Assembly (NCBI GenBank): GCA_048013815.1
Contig: CM106586.1
Span: 8,990,001 to 9,054,000 of the forward strand
Direction: 5' to 3'
Origin: Setoptus koraiensis
Lineage: Eukaryota; Arthropoda
Length of the DNA stretch: 64,000 nucleotides
How positions within the stretch are numbered: the stretch's first letter is position 1; every line of letters starts with the position of its first letter. The notes under the pieces were generated by a model that worked only from the letters and a program-made list of their open reading frames with translations, ran no database searches and was not told the DNA's origin. Of this stretch, positions 48,341 through 56,936 are shown piece after piece. A program made the translations under genes and the position numbers.

Positions 48341-50239
48341 TCAAGTTTCGAATTCGCTTTCTTTAAGGATTTTACTTCTAAGGTGGTTCTTATATTCAAT
48401 TATGTCCTTATTCCATTTCTTGATGGTGCCTTTTTCACAAATCCAAATTTCTTTGGCCACCTGACCAATCAGTCGGAAGTCGTGACTAACGAGCACTAGG
48501 CCACCTTCAAAGTCGTTGATAGCGTCTGCTAATGCATCAATAGTCTCCATATCTAAATGATTGGTAGGTTCATCCAATAGAAGCAAGTGCGGTACTTGTA
48601 AGGCCAGCCAAGCGAATACAACTCTACATCTTTGACCATCCGATAAATGACGCATTGGACATATTTGCTGTCTACCGGAAAGACCGTAGCGACCAATAAT
48701 TTTGCGCATCTCCTCTCTTTCTTTCATATCTGGAAAGCATTTCATCATATACTCTAGAGCACTCAGAGATAGATCCAATGCTTCATGGAGATGTTGGTGA
48801 TATCTGGCTATTCTAAGATGTGAGTGCTTCCTGATTAAACCATCTTGGGGCACTACCTCGCCACATAATAGCTTAAGGAAGGTTGACTTTCCACAACCGT
48901 TTGGTCCGACCAGTGCAATTCTGCTGTCTAAGTCAATACCAAGCTCTAAATTCTTGTATATCCATGGGGTCTTTTCATTATACCTAAAGGATATATTTTG
49001 TATCATAACTACAGGAGGTGGTAGTTTCCCGCAAGCAGGAAAGTAAAATTCAACTAATTTATCTCCTACAACTTTATCGGTCAATCCCGCTGCCACCATT
49101 TTTCCAAGAGTCTTTTCTTTACTCTGAGCTTGCCTAGCTAATTTGGCACTTCCGTGACCAAAGCGGGCAATATAGTCTTTCATATGAGCTATCTGAGCTT
49201 GTTCCCAATTGTAACGTTTCATTTGATGTTCTAATAGTTCGAGTCTGGTCTTGACAAAGGCATCGTAATTACCTGTATAATATTCTAGACGGTTTTTGGT
49301 GATGTGCATGATGTTGGTACATACACCATTAAGAAAATCTTGAGAGTGCGATATGATCACAAGTATTCTTTTATAGTTCTTCAGCTCTTGCTCTAACCAG
49401 ACACAAGCCTCTAAATCTAAGTGATTGGTAGGTTCATCTAGTATCAACATGTGAGGTTTCAGATATAAAGCTCTTGCTAAGGCTATTCTCATTCTCCATC
49501 CTCCACTGAAGTCTTTACACTTTTTAGCTTGCATTTGTTTGTCGAAACCCAAACCATATAAGATATAGGCTGCCTTGGCTTTGGCCCTATCGGCACCCAT
49601 GTCATCAAGACGCTCATAAATGTCCATAAGTTGATCTTGAGATTCTTCGTCTTCACGATCTGCCAATTGTTCAGCGAGTTTCTCTAATTTGATACGTTCC
49701 TGTTCGACATCTAGCACTGCCTCTAGGGCACTCTTATCAAGCGGAGGTATCTCGCGTGTTAAATGATAGATATCAATTTGTTCTTGTATTGGTATCTCGC
49801 GTCTACCTATTGTGCACAATAGCGTTGATTTACCGCATCCATTCAAGCCAATAAGACCATAACGTCGGCCATAGTTGAGCTCCAATCTTGTGTCTGTTAG
49901 AATTTCAAAACCATGAAAGGTAATGGATAGATTGTCTACTTTAACATCACGAGATTGAGGATGAACACCAAGAACGCCGGTACACGATCTTGCTTGAGCG
50001 GCTATCTCTAGATCCTTCTCAAGCATGGCGGTCAGTTTATCCACACAATCGCCATTTGGTGCCGATGTGTTGTTAACGATCGAATCTAGTGTTTCTTGAG
50101 TAGTGCCGTTTTGCTGGCTTTCCGCTGACTTGTCTGAATTTTCTGCATTGCTGGTCTTGTTTGTTCCATTTTGTTGTTGACGAGATTTGGCCTGTTCCTT
50201 CTTCTTGGCGTCTCTTTTCTTTTTCGAATCCGAAGGCAT
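48341..50239 (-). CDS. ABCF2: ATP-binding cassette subfamily F member 2
   Basis: Complete 632-residue single-exon protein, close to the usual animal length (about 620-630). The basic N-terminus ([20 protein letters not shown]) is typical. There are two ABC domains and no membrane segments. Domain 1 has Walker [10 protein letters not shown] (131-139), signature FSGGW (244-248), Walker [12 protein letters not shown] (265-275) and H-loop SHSQD. Domain 2 has GPNGCGKST (445-453), LSDGQ (532-536), [12 protein letters not shown] (552-563) and SHDFR. The linker between them holds the conserved [20 protein letters not shown]. All catalytic motifs are intact. ABC-F proteins are soluble ATPases that act on ribosomes or in translation-linked stress responses; the exact role of ABCF2 is less settled. 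The gene faces the Trio-type gene tail to tail. The ATG at 50237-50239 is chosen because the N-terminus matches the family. Confidence 0.97.
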   Translation of the reverse strand: MPSDSKKKRDAKKKEQAKSRQQQNGTNKTSNAENSDKSAESQQNGTTQETLDSIVNNTSAPNGDCVDKLTAMLEKDLEIAAQARSCTGVLGVHPQSRDVKVDNLSITFHGFEILTDTRLELNYGRRYGLIGLNGCGKSTLLCTIGRREIPIQEQIDIYHLTREIPPLDKSALEAVLDVEQERIKLEKLAEQLADREDEESQDQLMDIYERLDDMGADRAKAKAAYILYGLGFDKQMQAKKCKDFSGGWRMRIALARALYLKPHMLILDEPTNHLDLEACVWLEQELKNYKRILVIISHSQDFLNGVCTNIMHITKNRLEYYTGNYDAFVKTRLELLEHQMKRYNWEQAQIAHMKDYIARFGHGSAKLARQAQSKEKTLGKMVAAGLTDKVVGDKLVEFYFPACGKLPPPVVMIQNISFRYNEKTPWIYKNLELGIDLDSRIALVGPNGCGKSTFLKLLCGEVVPQDGLIRKHSHLRIARYHQHLHEALDLSLSALEYMMKCFPDMKEREEMRKIIGRYGLSGRQQICPMRHLSDGQRCRVVFAWLALQVPHLLLLDEPTNHLDMETIDALADAINDFEGGLVLVSHDFRLIGQVAKEIWICEKGTIKKWNKDIIEYKNHLRSKILKESEFET

Positions 50240-51167
50240 GACTGTAACAATAATAGTAATTAATTAATTGTAATACAAAATTGTAATATTCTAGCTCTAC
50301 TCTAATATTAATAATAATCCTTGTGTCTGTATGTAGCAATTCCTTAAACGTTGATATGTACTTATGATTGTATCACACGATTGTATGCTAATGTATCAGT
50401 GGAGTATCTGCCGATATTGTTGCTTAAGATTTGATTCGATCAAATTGAGCCAAACAAATAATATATTCATATATGAGTATATATATTTATAATAAAACAA
50501 TGTCTAGCGGCATGCGATGTTGTCTATATTGATTGAGAATCTCTCTGTATGTGAACCATTGCGTTGTGAGTGAATGGATAGATAGCCCATGAGAACACAT
50601 TGAAATGCGGTGCTGAATTGAACGACAACGACAATCAATCGGCACTGCTACACATTGTACCATCAAACGCACAGATAACGCACGCGGTCGCTCAAATAGG
50701 CGCGGTACAAGGTAGGGGGGTGTGTACTGTGCGATCAACTTTACCGACTACCGTTCGCAAGGTATAGCTAGGTGAATAGTCGCGTGTGAATACTATGCAT
50801 GGTGATACTTCTCATGATAGTATATTTTTAAAAATTACATTACACAATCTAGCTATAACTTGTTATGTACAGAAGGATAATCTAGATACACACACATTTC
50901 GAACAACACACTATAGTAATGACACATTGTTAACATATACATTTTATCACATTATACATAGTATTGATACACTGTTTGTTGCATTGTGTTACATTAGCAG
51001 CGATGGCAGTAGCAGAATTGGCGTAAAATTATCGTTATTTAGTCCCGGTTATGTCATTCTGTGTCATCTCGCAACTTCTCCACACCACACTTCCATCTTT
51101 ACTTTTACATACACTTGTAAATAGCCACTCATGATTATATACGTTAGAGGTCACCACGTAGTAGTGC
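50240..51167. other. Divergent intergenic region, ABCF2 / small unknown gene
   Basis: About 930 bp between head-to-head starts, so it probably holds promoter elements for both. I cannot point to a specific element. A 112-codon frame at 50786-51124 (Thr, Ile, Phe, His rich) has no sign of being a gene. Confidence 0.5.
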
Positions 51168-51434
51168 ATGTTTCATCACGTAGACGAGATGATTAAAAGT
51201 ACCAGTGGCCAATCACAGCCAAACCAAAAGAACAACAATAATAATAATGATAGCAATAAAGACAATCAAGTGAAGGACGACAATGCAGACGGATCTCAAA
51301 GGTTATACACAATGCCTGATTATTTGCACACTGTCGATGATTTTAATAGGGACGCTGCAAAACAGAAGACGAGGCTTCTTCGCCTAATTAAAGCTGTTAC
51401 ATTTGACGATGATAAAGAAACAGACAATAAATAA
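51168..51434 (+). CDS. Small acidic/basic protein of unknown function, 88 aa
   Basis: ATG at 51168, stop TAA at 51432-51434. Residues 1-43 are low complexity (Asn run, Gln, Lys, Asp). Residues about 44-84 look like a structured, possibly conserved segment: YTMPDYLHTVDDFNRDAAKQ followed by KTRLLRLIKAVTFDDD, with helix-like periodicity and a Pro-containing start. There is no signal peptide or membrane segment. I do not recognise the family. The balanced use of charged and hydrophobic residues in the second half and its position between genuine genes make it more likely real than random, but it could be chance. Confidence 0.45.
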   Translation: MFHHVDEMIKSTSGQSQPNQKNNNNNNDSNKDNQVKDDNADGSQRLYTMPDYLHTVDDFNRDAAKQKTRLLRLIKAVTFDDDKETDNK

Positions 51435-52128
51435 TCAGAAACAATGTACTGTATAATGAGGAATCACTTGCAAATCTTAATCTTGGTTGATTTTTTTACA
51501 AAAGAATAACCAATTCAGATCAGTTTTCACGCTAGATATGCATTGGCTTTCACTATTTGTATCACGAGCTTTACATCATCCGGATGTGAGTACAGTTTCA
51601 AGACGATCTATAGTTTATACTACTGTCACGACGGTGTAGCTTAACAGTCTCGGCTTGATTAGAAATGATTAGGTTTTTTTTTGTTTTTGTTTTATTTTTG
51701 AAATTCGCGCTCCATAACTCGGAGGAGTCATCTGTGTGGGATCATACTCTACCGTAGAATAATACTGAACGATCCAGCAAGACTGTCCCGTCCAATGTGT
51801 AAAATGAGCACACAAAAAGGTAGTCAGCACAGAATGTGAAACAAAGACGAATGTGCTGTTTGTGCTGGCTCTTCGAAGTTCTCTGAGTGTGCGATCAGTT
51901 TATTCAGAATTTTCAGTAAAAAACGTGCATGGTTACGATCTGTGCCGGCATGGCGGACAACATTACTACTCCATTATTCCTATATCGTTGTCTACTCAAA
52001 GCTGATCACTTCAACTTGACATCATCATAATCAATGTTACACAACGGACTACAACATCCTAAGACCAACATTTCATATTATTACGTCTATACTTGATTCA
52101 TTCGAAATAGCGATCGTGAATAACAAAG
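51435..52128. other. Intergenic, probable PSMB2 promoter region
   Basis: AT-rich, no supported gene. A poly-T run lies at 51672-51700. No defined element recognised. Confidence 0.5.
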
Positions 52129-52728
52129 ATGGAGACTCTATTAGGTGTCACTTTCGACGATTTTGTCATCATGGCTGCGGATCGTGGCGAAATTTTTAGT
52201 ATTATGAAATTACAAGAAGACAGCAGCAAGATGTATTTGCTTGGAAGCCATTTGGTCATGTCAATCTCAGGTGAACCTGGTGACACAACACAATTTGCTG
52301 AATACGTTCAGAGAAATCTTGAGTTAGAGAAATTCAGAGACGGATTTGAAGTTACACCAGATCGTGCTTTCCATTGGACAAGGAATCAGCTGGCGACGAG
52401 TATCAGGTCACGCTCACCGTACAATGTATTTCCACTCATTGCAGGATATGATGTGAGGCAGAATAAGACTAAATTGTACTTTCTAGATTACTTGGGCACC
52501 GGGGTGGAGGTGCCATATATCGCCCATGGTTATGGTGAATCTTTTGCAACTGGCCTGCTTGATCGACACCACAGGCCAAATCTTAGCGAAACTCAAGCGA
52601 TCGAATTGGTTCATGATGCTCTGAACGCTATCAAAAAGCGTCTCATAGTTGAACAAAAATTTTTTGAGTTGATCATAATCGATAAGAATGGTGTTAGAAA
52701 ATTACCAGACTATCCAAATACAAGCTAG
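52129..52728 (+). CDS. PSMB2: 20S proteasome subunit beta type-2 (beta 4)
   Basis: Complete 199-residue single-exon protein, the normal length for this subunit (about 200). It starts METLLGVTFDDFVIMAADRG, matching the family's very short leader. As in all PSMB2 proteins there is no N-terminal catalytic Thr, so it is a structural, non-proteolytic beta subunit. Recognisable family segments are GEPGDTTQFAEYVQRNLEL, the LIAGYD strand, YFLDYLGT, HGYGESFATGLLDR and the C-terminal IIIDKNGVRKL. It belongs in the beta ring of the 20S core in cytosol and nucleus. Poly(A) signal AATAAA at 52752-52757, 24 nt after the stop. Confidence 0.96.
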   Translation: METLLGVTFDDFVIMAADRGEIFSIMKLQEDSSKMYLLGSHLVMSISGEPGDTTQFAEYVQRNLELEKFRDGFEVTPDRAFHWTRNQLATSIRSRSPYNVFPLIAGYDVRQNKTKLYFLDYLGTGVEVPYIAHGYGESFATGLLDRHHRPNLSETQAIELVHDALNAIKKRLIVEQKFFELIIIDKNGVRKLPDYPNTS

Positions 52729-52751
52729 TTATCAATATGTTTTCAGGGTAA

Positions 52752-52757
52752 AATAAA
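52752..52757 (+). terminator. AATAAA polyadenylation signal of PSMB2
   Basis: Canonical hexamer 24 nt after the PSMB2 stop codon. Confidence 0.7.
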
Positions 52758-52913
52758 AGTGTGTTTATAATCATCTTATACGAAGTAGTGTCTCGTTTTA
52801 ATTCACCAAAATAAGTGCGATTGTATGATGTCTTTCAGTGAGAATGGACTTAAATGGGATCCTCTAACTGGCATCTATCGGGTTGCCGGCTACGATGGCA
52901 TGCAAGATACGGC

Positions 52914-52918
52914 AAAAA
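52914..52918 (-). terminator. RNA polymerase III terminator of tRNA-Ala
   Basis: Five T residues on the minus strand, starting 5 nt past the tRNA 3' end (five A on the plus strand). Confidence 0.8.
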
Positions 52919-52923
52919 GTTTG

Positions 52924-52996
52924 TGGAGATGCCGAGGATCGAACTCGGGACCTTATACATGCAAAGCATACGCTCTACCAACTGAGCCACATCCCC
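52924..52996 (-). tRNA. trnA-TGC: tRNA-Ala (anticodon TGC)
   Basis: A 73-nt cloverleaf on the minus strand starts GGGGATGTGGCTCAG and ends GGCATCTCCA. The acceptor stem is fully paired and contains the G3:U70 wobble that specifies alanine. The anticodon loop is CTTTGCATG, with TGC as anticodon. The internal A box (TGGCTCAGTTGG) and B box (GTTCGATCC) are intact, there is no intron, and CCA is not encoded. A run of five T follows directly. Nothing suggests a pseudogene or a tRNA-derived SINE. Confidence 0.97.
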
Positions 52997-53248
52997 TCGA
53001 TATCTACCTAAGAGTATGGTCAATTTATATAAATTCAGACATTCAAGATTAAAATCATATTTTTACTAGATTTTACTCTGCGTTAATATCTACACTTATC
53101 ATCTCAGCAACAGGTGTAAGGAATCACTTTTCCTTGCGATGTATATATTATTAGCGTAATATGGACAATCACTTGGCTTTCTGACACAACTCGTTGCGAG
53201 ATAGATTCCTGTCCCTATATTGTAGCTGTTTTCAAAAATAGATTTGAA

Positions 53249-54580
53249 ATGGACAGAGCTGGGATAATTAGTTTGTTATATAGAAGATTGGCCAGTGGAC
53301 GATTGAATAATCTAGTCTTTAGCTGTGATGGTGCTACCAAGAATTTCTTACACACAAATTTGGTTCGAAGATACTACTCAGATCACGGTGACTTTCCAAA
53401 TCTCAGGTCCCAATGGACACAGAAACTTGATTTTATCGAACCGGCAAGTTTGCCCAAAATACCCACCTATAGAGTGATTGATGAAGACGGTCATGTGATT
53501 GATGAGAGCCAACGATCAGCAGAGCTTACGAAAGAGAAGCTCATGAAGATTTATACAGGTATGGTGCAACTTGAAACAATGGACAAGATAATGTATGATA
53601 GTCAGAGACAAGGGAGGATAACTTTTTACATGACTAGCAATGGCGAAGAAGGGTTACAGTTTGGTTCAGCGGCTGCATTAGATGATCAAGATTTAGTTTT
53701 TGGTCAGTATAGAGAATCCGGAGTTCTAATATATCGGAATATGAGTTTACGATCAATGATGGCTCAATGTTATGGAAATCATGAAGATCTTGGTAAAGGG
53801 CGACAAATGCCGATTCATTACGGTAACAGAAAATTAAATTACGTGACAATATCCTCTCCTCTTGCGACTCAAATGCCTCAAGCAGTTGGCGCGGCTTATG
53901 CAATAAGATCATCAGCTGAACCAAGAGTAGTGATATGCTATTTTGGTGAAGGTGCTGCAAGTGAAGGTGATGCTCATGCTGCGATGAATTTTTCATCTAC
54001 CTTAGATTGTCCTGTTATATTCTTTTGTCGAAATAATGGTTATGCGATTTCAACACCAGCTAATGAACAATATAGAAGTGACGGGATAGCATCTAGAGGA
54101 ATTGGCTATGGCATCAGCACTATCAGAGTAGATGGTAATGATTTTTTAGCGGTGTACAATGCTACAAAAGCTGCTCGTAAGATTTGTCTTGAAAAATGTA
54201 AACCAGTTTTGATCGAGGCAATGACATATAGGATAGGCCATCATTCAACCTCAGATGATTCTAGTGCATACAGAAATACTGATGAGGTCAAGCACTGGAA
54301 CGAGCACGATCATCCGATCGCTCGCATGCGAAAGTTCCTTATGAATGAAGGCATTTTGAAAGACGAGGACGAAAAGAAACTGAGAGCTGACTCTCGAGTT
54401 GCAGTTTTAGAGGCATTCAACTATGCAGAAAAACTGAAAAAACCATCAATCAAGGAAATGTTCCTCGATGTCTACGATCAACCTACTAAAGATCTTTTGG
54501 AGCAATATGAAGATTTGAAAAGACATTTTGGTGCTCATGGTCATAACTATTCGATAGAAAAATTCGAGAATGAAGCATAA
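53249..54580 (+). CDS. BCKDHA: Branched-chain 2-oxoacid dehydrogenase E1 subunit alpha, mitochondrial
   Basis: Complete 443-residue single-exon protein, the usual length. The N-terminal 40 residues are Arg-rich, acid-free after the first residues and end in VRRYYSDH, as expected for a mitochondrial presequence. The thiamine diphosphate motif runs from GEGAASEGDAHAAMN at 233 to the Asn pair RNN at 261-263. The phosphorylation loop YRIGHHSTSDDSSAYR (327-342) is intact, so control by BCKD kinase is likely. RESG and GNRKLNYVT segments also fit the family. With E1 beta it decarboxylates the 2-oxoacids of Leu, Ile and Val and passes the acyl group to the E2 lipoyl domain in the matrix. Only 75 bp separate its stop from that of the facing gene. 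Confidence 0.97.
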   Translation: MDRAGIISLLYRRLASGRLNNLVFSCDGATKNFLHTNLVRRYYSDHGDFPNLRSQWTQKLDFIEPASLPKIPTYRVIDEDGHVIDESQRSAELTKEKLMKIYTGMVQLETMDKIMYDSQRQGRITFYMTSNGEEGLQFGSAAALDDQDLVFGQYRESGVLIYRNMSLRSMMAQCYGNHEDLGKGRQMPIHYGNRKLNYVTISSPLATQMPQAVGAAYAIRSSAEPRVVICYFGEGAASEGDAHAAMNFSSTLDCPVIFFCRNNGYAISTPANEQYRSDGIASRGIGYGISTIRVDGNDFLAVYNATKAARKICLEKCKPVLIEAMTYRIGHHSTSDDSSAYRNTDEVKHWNEHDHPIARMRKFLMNEGILKDEDEKKLRADSRVAVLEAFNYAEKLKKPSIKEMFLDVYDQPTKDLLEQYEDLKRHFGAHGHNYSIEKFENEA

Positions 54581-54611
54581 TACAGAGGACAATATAATGG
54601 ATTTACTGTTC

Positions 54612-54617
54612 TTTATT
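54612..54617 (-). terminator. AATAAA polyadenylation signal, ALMS-motif gene
   Basis: Minus-strand AATAAA about 40 nt after that gene's stop; a second copy lies at 54634-54639. Both sit in the 75-bp gap to BCKDHA, so the two transcripts' ends probably overlap. Confidence 0.5.
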
Positions 54618-54655
54618 CATTCTATTGAGTAAGTTTATTTCCTACTTTTAACCAT

Positions 54656-55927
54656 TTAGGCATTTGACTGCACGTGCCCGACGCCCGGAAATTCGGAAAA
54701 TGAATAATGAAGTGGATAGTCAATAATATTATGGAGTGTGTTGGTTCTAACTTGTGTGATATAATTTTTGTATCTTTGGCGGATAAAAGCTTTATCTTTG
54801 TCTGTTTCAATCTCCTTCTTTTTGGCCACAACTTCAGGTAGATTTTTATAAATTTTAGAGGTCTGTCTTTTCATTTGACTGTAGGAAATTCTGGCCGCGG
54901 AGGCGTTAATTTGGCGAACTTGGTTGCGGTTTATGTTTGTGTTTGATTTAGAGTAATTATAATACGAGTTTGGATTTTCACTAGGATGGGATTTGTCTTT
55001 TCGATATGTATTTCGGTGGAATTCCGACGAGCGATGACACTTACAGTGACATTCCTCGTTGTTTTGTTCTTCATTTTGTTCTTCATACTGTTCTGTATTT
55101 CGTTCTATATGTTGTGCATCGAGTAGTTTTTGATATTGCTTATTTTTCTCGAATTCCTTTCTCCTTTCTACTTCCATCAATTTACGCCGTTCAGATCTTT
55201 GTTTTATGGCTTCCACACGTTGACTGGACCTTTCAATAATACCCGGACAGTTCATTGTGAATATTTCGTGCAAAGGTTGTGGTAATGGTTTAAGATGCTC
55301 ATATCTTCTGTAGATTTCTTCCTCAGAGTACGATGGCCTTTCAGTAGTTGTCGTTATTTGTTTAGTTACAGGTTTGTACATAGGTCTGTGTGTCTGTCTG
55401 TACATAGATTTGGGTGTAGGTTTGGATGTTGGTTTGTGTGCATGATTCGATATATGAGTGGATGTAGGATTTAGAGTAGGATTTTGTGTAGGATTTTGTG
55501 TAGGATCTGATGTAGGACTTGATGTAGGTTTGGGGGTAGGTTTGTGTATAGGCTTGTGCATGGGCTTCTGTATGGGCTGCTGTATGGGTCTGAGTATGGG
55601 TTTCTGTATGGGCTTGTGTATAGGTTTGTGTATAGGTTCAATAAGTACATAGTTCGTTTTCTCATAATTACTCGATTTGCTCACTCTGCTCAGCAGACTA
55701 TCTTCGCTAGTTTGGCTACCTTTGCTACTACTTAACAAACTATTGCGACTGGTTCTACCCTGTGTCTTACTTTCTTTACTTTGGATAAGTGAATCGAGAA
55801 GGGAATGCAAATTGGGTATCCTAACATCCAGCAGATGGTGCGATCTGGCATAATATCCTTGTTGTTTGAGCCTAAGTTTTTCCAGGTCGTTGCGCAATTG
55901 TCGCAACTCGCGCAAATTGTTGGACAT
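54656..55927 (-). CDS. ALMS-motif protein, compact (423 aa)
   Basis: Single-exon gene with its ATG at 55925-55927. Residues 1-25 form a short coiled-coil-like helix. Residues 97-188 are a Pro-containing tetrapeptide array (KPIHKPIQKP, QNPTLNPT and similar). The C-terminal half carries the two blocks of the ALMS motif of Alstrom-syndrome protein ALMS1, CEP295 and C10orf90: PGIIERSSQRVEAIKQRSER (about 228-247) and ISYSQMKRQTSKIYKNLPEV (about 347-366), followed by a basic, charged helix to about 396. The blocks are separated by about 85 residues of Glu/Asn/Cys-rich sequence, including ECHCKCH. In animals ALMS-motif proteins localise to centrioles and basal bodies; the same role is inferred here. 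At 423 aa it is far smaller than ALMS1 and CEP295 and cannot be assigned to either. Family recognition is from motif memory, not a search. Confidence 0.75.
   Translation of the reverse strand: MSNNLRELRQLRNDLEKLRLKQQGYYARSHHLLDVRIPNLHSLLDSLIQSKESKTQGRTSRNSLLSSSKGSQTSEDSLLSRVSKSSNYEKTNYVLIEPIHKPIHKPIQKPILRPIQQPIQKPMHKPIHKPTPKPTSSPTSDPTQNPTQNPTLNPTSTHISNHAHKPTSKPTPKSMYRQTHRPMYKPVTKQITTTTERPSYSEEEIYRRYEHLKPLPQPLHEIFTMNCPGIIERSSQRVEAIKQRSERRKLMEVERRKEFEKNKQYQKLLDAQHIERNTEQYEEQNEEQNNEECHCKCHRSSEFHRNTYRKDKSHPSENPNSYYNYSKSNTNINRNQVRQINASAARISYSQMKRQTSKIYKNLPEVVAKKKEIETDKDKAFIRQRYKNYITQVRTNTLHNIIDYPLHYSFSEFPGVGHVQSNA
55446..55640. repeat. 12-bp coding repeat (xPxx tetrapeptide array)
   Basis: About 16 imperfect 12-bp units of GGTTTGTGTATA or GGGCTTCTGTAT type encode the Pro tetrapeptides of the ALMS-motif protein on the minus strand. 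The plus strand reads as a Gly/Val/Met/Cys frame, which is spurious. Confidence 0.88.
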
Positions 55928-56936
55928 GACGCAATATTATTAAATTAAAGTTAAAATTTCAGGGAATGGGGGGCATGTGATAAGTTGATAATAATAAATA
56001 ATAAAATACGATTTTTAGCGCCATAGATGACATGATTACTATTTTTGTAAGCAGCTGAGAATAGACTGTGTTTGATGTACGCACAGCCCATCCACTGGAC
56101 TAGTGCTGCGGGCAGGATTCCCGCTCAACCGGGTATGCCCAAATCATCTATCTGCCCAAAATAGACGTTAGGGTATGCCTAGCGTCTTGGAAGATTCTTG
56201 ATTCAGCGGGTATGCCATTCACCCTAATCTTCCGATAGCGTAATTTCGATACTTCTGGCCTTGCCATTGTTCACTGATTGTAGATTCAGAATATAAAAAT
56301 CTATTTTAGGTGAACATTTGGCCGCCTGCATGCCCAACGGCTCAGAACGAAATCTGGGTAGGGGCGGACTCTACCCATGGCTCTGCCAGCACCACTAATA
56401 CCTACACACTAATGCACTGGTGCAGACTGTGTGGAAGCGCACGTCATGCGATGAGCGCTTCAGTTGTGTGCGCTTGTGCGCGCTTTGTGCGATTTGTACC
56501 AGTGCATACCTGGCCTTGTGCGCCTTATGCGTTCACAGCCACACTAGTTTCACTACAACGACTTTTTCCGTATTGAAAAGCGCACACACTACTACCGTTT
56601 AGTATGCTGTGCGCGACGAAATTGTAGGGGGCGCTTCAACGGCGGTGAAAAAGCGTAGAATAAATAGTGGAGGTGCCATGTTTTGCTGCCACCACCCAAT
56701 ACATTGTACTCTTCCCAGCTGCTGCGAAAATTCTCTCTCAATTAATTCAATATACATGTATATATAATATGCAATCCATACACTTGACTGTGGCGCTAAA
56801 AATTGTCTCCAATTTACTCATTTATTTATTTGATTACTAATTTATTTACAACAAGTAAATGTCAGCCTGAAATATTAAAAATTTATTCTACTCATTTGAC
56901 CTATAACACATAGCCGCAGCGGCCCACAATACCAAA
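55928..56936. other. Divergent intergenic region, ALMS-motif gene / hAT-derived gene
   Basis: About 1 kb between head-to-head genes, probably promoters of both. 56100-56640 is GC-richer than its surroundings and holds repeated GGGTATGCC words (56149, 56195, 56209 region). No coding signal I can support. Confidence 0.5.

Noticed and set aside
50786..51124. 112-codon plus frame upstream of the small unknown gene
   Set aside because: Thr/Ile/His/Phe-rich AT-type composition and no domain; it lies in the probable divergent promoter region.
52825..53052. 75-codon plus frame over the tRNA
   Set aside because: It contains the whole tRNA-Ala gene in antisense; the tRNA explains the sequence.
56101..56397. 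Possible small hAT-like element (TAGTGCTGCGGGCAGG ... CTGCCAGCACCACTA)
   Set aside because: The ends resemble those of the hAT element at 60403, but the inverted match is short and imperfect and I find no 8-bp target duplication (CACTGGAC versus ATACCTAC).
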